This document shows, in pieces, positions 58,439 through 64,000 of a stretch of 64,000 bases of DNA; within the stretch, counting starts at the first letter, position 1; each line of letters begins with the position of its first letter. The DNA comes from Rhodospirillaceae bacterium (GTDB lineage Bacteria; Pseudomonadota; Alphaproteobacteria; UBA8366), in contig PBKG01000006.1 of NCBI GenBank assembly GCA_002722095.1, positions 1 through 64,000 of the forward strand, read 5' to 3'. The position numbers were made by a program, and so were the translations under genes. A model generated the notes under the pieces. The model had not been told where the DNA came from and searched no databases. It worked only from the letters and a program-made list of their open reading frames with translations.

Positions 58439-59662
58439 CTACTCCTTCTCCTCGCCCGGCAAAATAGCCCCGATTTGATCCGCGCTCCAGCCAAGCCAAT
58501 CGGACAATACGTCGCCGGTATGCTCCCCAAGTAGCGGGGGAGCGGTAATTGCTTTGTTGTAGCTCGCGTTCATCAGAGGCGCACCTACGGTCCACACTTC
58601 GCCGTCGCGCGCATGATCGCGTTTAGTGAGTTGCTCACGATGGGCGATCTGATCGTGATCCAACGCCTCACGATAATCATGCACGTGAATGCAGGTGGTG
58701 TCCTCGGCTTCGAAGCGCGGCATCCATTCCGCCTGATCCCGTTCGGCAAACCGTTCGCCGACAAGGGCATGAATTTCGTCGCGATGATCCTGGCGTTTTT
58801 TCATCGAATCATATTTCGGGTTCTCGGCCCATTCCGGCTTTTCCAGCGCCCGGCAAAGCGCTTTCCAACGCATGTCATTGGAGCAATGGAGAATGGTCGG
58901 TCGGTTGTCCTTCGAAAAGAACACATCCGACGGTACACGGAACGGATTCTGGTTGCCGACCCGTTCGGTGACGATATCGGCCTGGAGTGTTTCCGCCATC
59001 CGGCAGCCAAGCACGTAGAGCATGGCCCCCTGCATACTGACGTCGAGATGTTCGCCAACGCCCGTCTCACGCGCCTTCAGCAATGCCGTCGAAATAGCGA
59101 ACGCGCCATACATACCCGCCACCGTATCGGTGAGCGGATACCCGCTCATCATCGGAGGGCCGTCCCGCTCGCCGGTAACGCTCATCACACCGGAAACCGC
59201 CTGGATGATCGGATCGATTGCCGGTTTCTGCGCGTAAGGCCCGGTTTGGCCGAACCCCGAAATCGAGCAGTAAATCAGCTTCGGATTGATTTCTTTCAAC
59301 GCGTCATACCCAAGCCCGATACGCGCCGCCGTGCCGGGCTTGAAGTTCTCGACGACCACGTCCGCCGCCTCGATCAGATTAATTACGGCCTCGTGCTGCG
59401 CCGGGTCCTTGAGGTCGAACGCCACGCTGCGCTTGGTGTTGTTGACCGAATTGAAATAGTCCGAATGCCCGTCGCGCCCTTCGTAAGCCGGGATATTACG
59501 CAGTGAATCCCCCACACCGGGCCGCTCCACTTTGACCACGTCTGCACCCATATGAGCCAGCATCATGGTGCAGAACGGACCCGAGATGACATGGGTAAAG
59601 TCGATAACCCGCACGCCCGCGAGCGGCAACGAAGCGTTCGAAGATGTTCCTTTTTCAGACAT
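58439..59662 (-). CDS. CaiB/BaiF family III CoA-transferase (3 of 4, triad B)
   Basis: A 407-residue family III CoA-transferase leading the second triad. LAGVRVIDFTHVISGPF, LAHMGADVVKVERPGVGDS, NNTKRSVAFDLKDP, the catalytic Asp in KPAIDPIIQAVSGVMS, and GEHTGDVLSDWLGW are visible. It parallels 33327-34568 in context and sequence. ATG at 59662 follows AAAGAGTGACT; a GTG at 59668 would add two residues. A 142-base gap separates it from the fourth CoA-transferase on the same strand. Confidence 0.9.
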   Translation of the reverse strand: MSEKGTSSNASLPLAGVRVIDFTHVISGPFCTMMLAHMGADVVKVERPGVGDSLRNIPAYEGRDGHSDYFNSVNNTKRSVAFDLKDPAQHEAVINLIEAADVVVENFKPGTAARIGLGYDALKEINPKLIYCSISGFGQTGPYAQKPAIDPIIQAVSGVMSVTGERDGPPMMSGYPLTDTVAGMYGAFAISTALLKARETGVGEHLDVSMQGAMLYVLGCRMAETLQADIVTERVGNQNPFRVPSDVFFSKDNRPTILHCSNDMRWKALCRALEKPEWAENPKYDSMKKRQDHRDEIHALVGERFAERDQAEWMPRFEAEDTTCIHVHDYREALDHDQIAHREQLTKRDHARDGEVWTVGAPLMNASYNKAITAPPLLGEHTGDVLSDWLGWSADQIGAILPGEEKE

Positions 59663-59804
59663 AGTCACTCTTTATAGCTAAGAGGATTATAATTGATCAT
59701 CGGGTCATACACCCTCCGCTGGACAAGCGGAATACGGCGACAACTCCGTTTGTAATTAAAGCAGTGAATTTCGACGAGTTCAGACGACCGTCAAACCAAC
59801 TGTT

Positions 59805-60998
59805 CTAAATCACGCCGTCGTCGCGGGCTTTTGCGATGTCGGCATCGCTCATGCCGAGGTCGGCCAAGACCGAATCCGTATGCTCGCCCATGCGAGGTGG
59901 CGGGCTATCGACCCTCGGACCATCTTCTTCGGACCCGAACGCCGCAACCGGCACCGCAAAGCGGCCTTCCACACCCGGGCAGCCGTCTTCGAACCAATGA
60001 TGGCTTTGCCGGTGCTGTACCTGCGGGTCGTCGAGCGCCTCCTTCACGGTACGAAGCCGCGCGGCGGCGACATGATTTGCCTGGAGATAATCCTCCCATT
60101 CCTGGGCGGTTTTAGTCTTCATAATTTCTCCGATCAGCGCCTTGTCTTCCGCTTTTCGTTCGTGGCGCGCCGCATGATTGGCCTCGGCACGTTCCGGATG
60201 GCCGACCAATTTCCAGAAGCGGGCATATTGCCGGTCGTTGCCGGCACCCAGCATGATTTTCTCCCCATCCTTCGCCTCGTAAGAGCTCTGTCCCGCATGC
60301 ATGCGGTCGGTGGTCTGAAAGCCGAGTTCCTGGCCGGTACGCATATAGCCGGAGACCTGAGAGCTCATAAGCATGAAGGCGGTATCGCAGAGACAGGCGG
60401 TGAGGTGTTGGCCTTCGCCGGTACGCTCGCGCCGAAAAAGCGCGCTCGAAATGGCGAGCGCCGCAGTGGTACCGGCGCCGAAATCCAAGAGCTGCGGCCC
60501 GCAACGAAGCGGCCCGGTTTCCGGCGTGCCCGTGATCGACATGATTCCGGAATAAGCCTGGGTTACCTGATCGTAGCCGGTGTAGTTGCCGCGCGGACCC
60601 TTGTCGCCCCATGCGGTCAGCGAACAATAGATGAGCGACGGGTTTATTTTTTTGAAATCTTCATAGCCGAGACCGAGCGCGGGGAAGGAATCGCTTCGGT
60701 AATTCTCGACGAACACGTCGGCGCCTTTAACCAGGTCTTTAAGAATTTCGCGACCCTGCTCGGATTTCAAGTTGAGCGTGATAGAGCGCTTGTTGGAGGC
60801 CTGATTCATATAGGTGGTGCCCATTCCCTTGGCACCCAACTCCTTGTCCGCGCCCATGGCCCGGGTTTGGTCGGGCATATCCGGATGCTCGATCTTGATC
60901 ACATCCGCGCCTAGCAACGCCAGCTGATAGGTCGCGAACGGACCCGCCAGCACGTGAGTGGTGTCGATCACCTTGATGCCTTCGAATGCACGGCTCAT
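59805..60998 (-). CDS. CaiB/BaiF family III CoA-transferase (4 of 4)
   Basis: A 397-residue CoA-transferase distinct from the triad enzymes. FEGIKVIDTTHVLAGPFATYQLALLGADVIKIE opens the fold (residues 5-37), SNKRSITLNLKSEQGREIL follows, and the catalytic Asp is in TGYDQVTQAYSGIMS. It has the carnitine-type C-terminus GEHTDSVLADLGM. Genomic neighbours are Gfo/Idh/MocA and epimerase genes. ATG at 60998 gives MSRAFEGIKVIDTTHVL. Confidence 0.9.
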   Translation of the reverse strand: MSRAFEGIKVIDTTHVLAGPFATYQLALLGADVIKIEHPDMPDQTRAMGADKELGAKGMGTTYMNQASNKRSITLNLKSEQGREILKDLVKGADVFVENYRSDSFPALGLGYEDFKKINPSLIYCSLTAWGDKGPRGNYTGYDQVTQAYSGIMSITGTPETGPLRCGPQLLDFGAGTTAALAISSALFRRERTGEGQHLTACLCDTAFMLMSSQVSGYMRTGQELGFQTTDRMHAGQSSYEAKDGEKIMLGAGNDRQYARFWKLVGHPERAEANHAARHERKAEDKALIGEIMKTKTAQEWEDYLQANHVAAARLRTVKEALDDPQVQHRQSHHWFEDGCPGVEGRFAVPVAAFGSEEDGPRVDSPPPRMGEHTDSVLADLGMSDADIAKARDDGVI

Positions 60999-61034
60999 AG
61001 GCTGTCTCCTTCCGAGCAGATTTCCGCTTTTTCT

Positions 61035-62102
61035 CTAATCCCTGTCGGCCAACGGCAGATGGACTTTCTCGCCCCGGCGCATGGAAAGCGTGATCGCGTC
61101 GGTCCATTCCATATATTTGACCGCAGTAGTGAAGTCCGTGAGCTTGACCTGCTCTTTTCCGCGAATGGCGTTGATGAATTCTTCCTCGACACGCCAATAG
61201 CCCTGCTTCGACTTCGGGATGGTCACCCGTTTCAGTGCTTTATCCCGGCGCTTGCCGTGATAGACCTCGAGCTTGCCGCCATGCTTCTCCTGGACCGCGA
61301 TGGTCCCGTCGGTGCCATAGATATGTACGTCGATGCTCATCGGCGTATGCCCCAGCACGGACGAGATCGAATAACGCATGGTGCCACCCTGCTCCAACTC
61401 GGAGATGCTATCAACGAAATCGGGGATGGTCATTTGCAGCCGGCTGCCATCCGCTGCCTTGCGGTGTTTGATCACGTTCTGACCGAGAGCCTGGACAGTC
61501 TTCGCGGTGCCAACCCAGCGCATCATGGCTTCGTAAAGAATGCCCATGGCCATGATGTTGTTACCGGAGAAATCCCGGTCGAAGCGCCAATGCATGGGTG
61601 AATCGTAATTCGGGAAGTTACTGCCCGTATAAACCCGCGCATCCACATGTACGAGATCGCCGATCGCGCCCTTTCCCATCAAATCCATCACCGTGCGGTC
61701 GATGGCGAAGGTACGCGGCGACGGCACGATTTGCGCGACCTGACGGGGATAATCCATGGAAGCCTTCAGCATCCGGTGTGCTTCGGCCGAGTTCATCGCC
61801 ATCCGTGCCTCGCACAGCACATGTTTGCCATGATCGAGCGCGCCGACGGCCAAGGTCTCATGCATATAGGGCCAGGTGCCGATGCAAACCGCGTCGATCG
61901 TCTCGTCTTCCAGAATCTCGAGCCAATCACCGCAAACTTTTTCGACACCGTATGCGTCGGCGATCTTTTTGCCCGATGCCTTGGTGCGGTTGGCCACGGC
62001 TGCCAGTACGACGCCCTTCTGTTTTTTAAAGCCCGGAATATGACGATTACGCATATTGCCGCCGGCACCGATGAGGCCGACGCGAATGGGTTTGAGTGCC
62101 AT
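61035..62102 (-). CDS. Gfo/Idh/MocA family oxidoreductase
   Basis: NAD(P)-dependent oxidoreductase of 355 residues. The Rossmann loop is VGLIGAGGNMRNRHIPGF and the cofactor strand AVANRTKASG. The usual EKP motif reads EAR (HVLCEARMAMNSAEA), so the conserved Lys of the family is replaced. The second domain begins about residue 130 with PRTFAIDRTVMDLMGKGAIG. The substrate is probably a polyol, sugar or hydroxy acid. ATG at 62102 has AGGGAAGGATCTCACC upstream. Confidence 0.85.
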   Translation of the reverse strand: MALKPIRVGLIGAGGNMRNRHIPGFKKQKGVVLAAVANRTKASGKKIADAYGVEKVCGDWLEILEDETIDAVCIGTWPYMHETLAVGALDHGKHVLCEARMAMNSAEAHRMLKASMDYPRQVAQIVPSPRTFAIDRTVMDLMGKGAIGDLVHVDARVYTGSNFPNYDSPMHWRFDRDFSGNNIMAMGILYEAMMRWVGTAKTVQALGQNVIKHRKAADGSRLQMTIPDFVDSISELEQGGTMRYSISSVLGHTPMSIDVHIYGTDGTIAVQEKHGGKLEVYHGKRRDKALKRVTIPKSKQGYWRVEEEFINAIRGKEQVKLTDFTTAVKYMEWTDAITLSMRRGEKVHLPLADRD

Positions 62103-62219
62103 GGTGAGATCCTTCCCTAAAACGATATTGGTTTGCGGCGATTATAGAACCTCACCTGCATTTGGAAACCGTGGGCCGGGGGCCTGACAAGCGAACGAAA
62201 CCCGTTACACTGCCGGTCC

Positions 62220-63149
62220 ATGAGCATTCTTGTATTCGGAGGTACCGGCTCCATCGGCAGCGGCATCGTGGCAGCGCTTTGCCGCGAGGGCGACCCCGTC
62301 CCCGTTTCCGCACGTCGGCCCGCCGATGACGGTCCGCTCGTAGACCTTGCCGACAAGTTCTCGTTTTACCCGGGAGACATTACCGATCCGGACTATGTCT
62401 CCGAGACGGTACGCGCAACGCAACCCACCCATATTCTGCATATGGCCGCCATGTTGATCGGCGACTGCGAAAAGGATCCGGCGCGTGCCCATGCGGTTAA
62501 CGTGACCGCGACGATGAATATTCTGAAAGCCGCAGCGGACGCGAATGTTGAACGGGTCGTGTTCGCAAGCTCTATCGCCGTTTATGGCGGTGGCGATGGA
62601 CCGTTCGAGGAAAGCATGAACCCCGGCGCACGTTCCGTATATGGCGTCAGTAAGTATTTCTGCGAAATCGCCGGCAATCGGTTTGCCAAGCAAAACGGCC
62701 TTTCCTTCGTCGCGCTGCGTTATTCCGGCGTCATCGGCCCGGCCGAAGTTAAAGGCGAAGGCATGGCCGCCGCCCGTGACCGCATCAAGCGCACGATCGA
62801 TGGCAGCGACGTCGAGATTACGAACATCTCCGGGGACGAGCGGACCCAATACACCTATATCGACGATGCGGTCGGCGCGACACTGGCCGCAATGCGCCAT
62901 CCCAACCCCGCCTACCCGGTCTACAACCTCGCCGGGCCCGAAGAAAACTGCATTTCCTACAAGGACTATCACCAGCTGATAAAGAAATTGGTGCCGGGCA
63001 CGGGCGAGGTACGATTTACTGGCCGGCCGTTGCGAGGCGGAGGAAGGATGGTAACGACGCGGCTGCAAGAGGATTTGGGATTCACTCCCACCTTCACCGT
63101 CGAACAGGCGCTCCGCGACGAGTTCTCATCGCGAGGTCTCCTGCCATGA
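62220..63149 (+). CDS. NAD-dependent epimerase/dehydratase family protein
   Basis: Extended SDR of 309 residues. LVFGGTGSIGSGIVAAL is the G-x-x-G-x-x-G loop, HMAAMLIGDCEKDP the NAD strand, and SIAVYGGGDG with YGVSKYFCEIAGNRFAK gives the catalytic Ser, Tyr and Lys. The C-terminal QYTYIDDAVGATLAAM and NLAGPEENCISYKDY are also family-typical. It diverges from the Gfo/Idh/MocA gene across 117 bases. The next gene overlaps its stop by four bases (ATGA). Confidence 0.87.
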   Translation: MSILVFGGTGSIGSGIVAALCREGDPVPVSARRPADDGPLVDLADKFSFYPGDITDPDYVSETVRATQPTHILHMAAMLIGDCEKDPARAHAVNVTATMNILKAAADANVERVVFASSIAVYGGGDGPFEESMNPGARSVYGVSKYFCEIAGNRFAKQNGLSFVALRYSGVIGPAEVKGEGMAAARDRIKRTIDGSDVEITNISGDERTQYTYIDDAVGATLAAMRHPNPAYPVYNLAGPEENCISYKDYHQLIKKLVPGTGEVRFTGRPLRGGGRMVTTRLQEDLGFTPTFTVEQALRDEFSSRGLLP

Positions 63150-64000
63150 CACCGCCGATCCCCGAAAACGGATGGATCGCCGTCGTTAAGCGCGACTGTC
63201 CGACCTGCGCGCTCATAGCACCGTTGCTCGCAACGGAGGCGCACCGTATCGCCATCGCCTGCCAGGACGATGCAAATTTTCCCGACACGGTTTCCACCGT
63301 CATCGACGATCGCGAGCTTGCCTGGTCCCACGAGCTCGGAATCGAAATCGTGCCTACTTTGATCCGGAGGGACGGGGGTGCGGAAACCGGCCGTACGGTC
63401 GGCTGGCATCGAGACGAATGGCAGACACTCCTGGAGGATGACCACCTGGGTGCGGACCTGCCGGCCTCGCAGCCCGGCTGTGGATCGCGAACTCAAGAGC
63501 CCGGTATGGCGGAGAAGCTTGCGGTCCGCTTCGGCGATGTACACCTATCCGCCCGCGAAATTTCGCTCGGCGCGGCGCAAGATCCCATCGAGGCCTGCTT
63601 CGACCGGGATTGGTCCGACGGGCTACCGGTAGTCCCGCCGACCCCGGAGCGGGTCCTTGCCATGCTGGGGGGTGCCAATCTTGACGGTGATCGCGTGCTC
63701 GGCATGATTCCTCCGGCGGCAGTTCCGTGCACGGTGGAGAAAGCGGCGATCAATGCGGTTATGGCCGGCTGCCGGCCGGAATATTTCCCGGTCGTACTAA
63801 CTGCACTCGAAGCGGCACTTGATCCGGAGTTCGGCCTCCACAGCGTTCTGGTCGGCACCGGCGCCAGCGGGCCGGTAATCGTCGCAAACGGGCCGATCGT
63901 ACGCGGGCTCGGCCTCAATGCGGGTGCCAACGTCCTCGGCCCAGGCCATCGCGCCAATCTCACCATCGGCCGGGCGCTACAGTTGATTTGCCGCAACATC
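63146..64000 (+). CDS. Thioredoxin-like domain fused to a DGLPVVPPT-type domain (partial, 5' complete)
   Basis: The frame stays open from ATG 63146 to the right edge (285 codons). Residues about 10-95 look like a thioredoxin fold with redox pair VVKRDCPTCALIAP (C-x-x-C) and the cis-Pro strand EIVPTLIRR. From residue about 135 the sequence changes: FDRDWSDGLPVVPPTPERVLAM, MIPPAAVPCTVEKAAINAVMAG, and VLVGTGASGPVIVANGPIV. The second part resembles the UGSC-type proteins that carry a DGLPVVPPT motif; their function is unknown. Translation overlaps the epimerase by four bases. Confidence 0.72.
   Translation, partial: MTPPIPENGWIAVVKRDCPTCALIAPLLATEAHRIAIACQDDANFPDTVSTVIDDRELAWSHELGIEIVPTLIRRDGGAETGRTVGWHRDEWQTLLEDDHLGADLPASQPGCGSRTQEPGMAEKLAVRFGDVHLSAREISLGAAQDPIEACFDRDWSDGLPVVPPTPERVLAMLGGANLDGDRVLGMIPPAAVPCTVEKAAINAVMAGCRPEYFPVVLTALEAALDPEFGLHSVLVGTGASGPVIVANGPIVRGLGLNAGANVLGPGHRANLTIGRALQLICRNI

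Noticed and set aside
59715..59731. Small inverted repeat TCCGCT/AGCGGA between CoA-transferases 3 and 4
   Set aside because: Six-base stem with no T-tract, too weak to call a terminator or operator.
59880..60914. Plus-strand open frame of 344 codons opposite the fourth CoA-transferase
   Set aside because: The minus frame has the complete family III CoA-transferase motifs; the plus frame has none.
1..64000. CRISPR arrays, insertion sequences, att sites and phage genes
   Set aside because: No regularly spaced repeats, transposase or integrase motifs, or terminal inverted repeats were seen; the two tRNA genes have no nearby integrase.

Overview
The window looks like the chromosome of a GC-rich, aerobic alphaproteobacterium, probably Rhodospirillales-like. 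Its taxonomy is inferred from gene content: aa3-type cytochrome oxidase subunits, ubiquinone genes (ubiA, ubiD, a Coq7-type hydroxylase), an alphaproteobacterial-type glutamate-cysteine ligase, IF-1, GluQ and a METTL20-like protein methyltransferase. I see no IS element, phage, CRISPR array or rRNA. Two tRNA genes are present: Leu(CAA) on minus and Ser(GGA) on plus.

Layout. 1-16.5 kb is mainly core functions: ctaD (cut by the left edge) and ctaC, divergent tldD, gshA-rsmE, ubiA, an ETF-beta-type methyltransferase, an AT-rich pair of paralogous lipoproteins, ubiD, pmbA/tldE, and an AceE-like transketolase divergent from its Lrp-type regulator. 16.6-26.6 kb holds infA, a glycosyltransferase, a fatty acid hydroxylase-type membrane enzyme, a two-subunit aconitase X divergent from a PLP lyase, an SDR, a DUF547 protein and typA.

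26.8-49.3 kb is an accessory catabolic region. It has a LeuC/LeuD-type hydro-lyase, two CaiB/BaiF (family III) CoA-transferases, a crotonase, two MaoC-like proteins, an isochorismatase-fold hydrolase, a muconate-lactonizing-type enolase, an SDR, an Fe-dependent alcohol dehydrogenase, a TauD-like dioxygenase, an HMG-CoA-lyase-type aldolase, CMD proteins, a ketopantoate-reductase-type enzyme, an AlsS-like TPP enzyme and an aldehyde dehydrogenase. Embedded in it is a compact copper module (36.6-38.5 kb): DUF4396 membrane protein, CueR, cytochrome c and cytochrome c', read from a MerR-type promoter with a 19-bp spacer.

49.3-57.4 kb returns to housekeeping genes: tRNA-Leu, a TPR-glycosyltransferase protein, DedA-like, DsbB, Coq7, HNH nuclease, carboxylesterase, DNA glycosylase, gluQ, tRNA-Ser and a REC-GGDEF cyclase. 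57.5-64 kb is a second accessory block whose CaiB-MaoC-MaoC triad repeats the gene order and much of the sequence of the triad at 32.4-34.6 kb. A fourth CoA-transferase, a Gfo/Idh/MocA oxidoreductase, an epimerase and the start of a thioredoxin-like fusion protein follow.

A reasonable working picture, which is inference, is that the two accessory blocks activate branched or hydroxylated dicarboxylic acids as CoA esters, hydrate or dehydrate them on hotdog and aconitase-fold enzymes, and cleave the products with the HMG-CoA-lyase-type aldolase. Several of these enzymes lack the textbook catalytic residues of their families, so their real substrates may differ from any default annotation.
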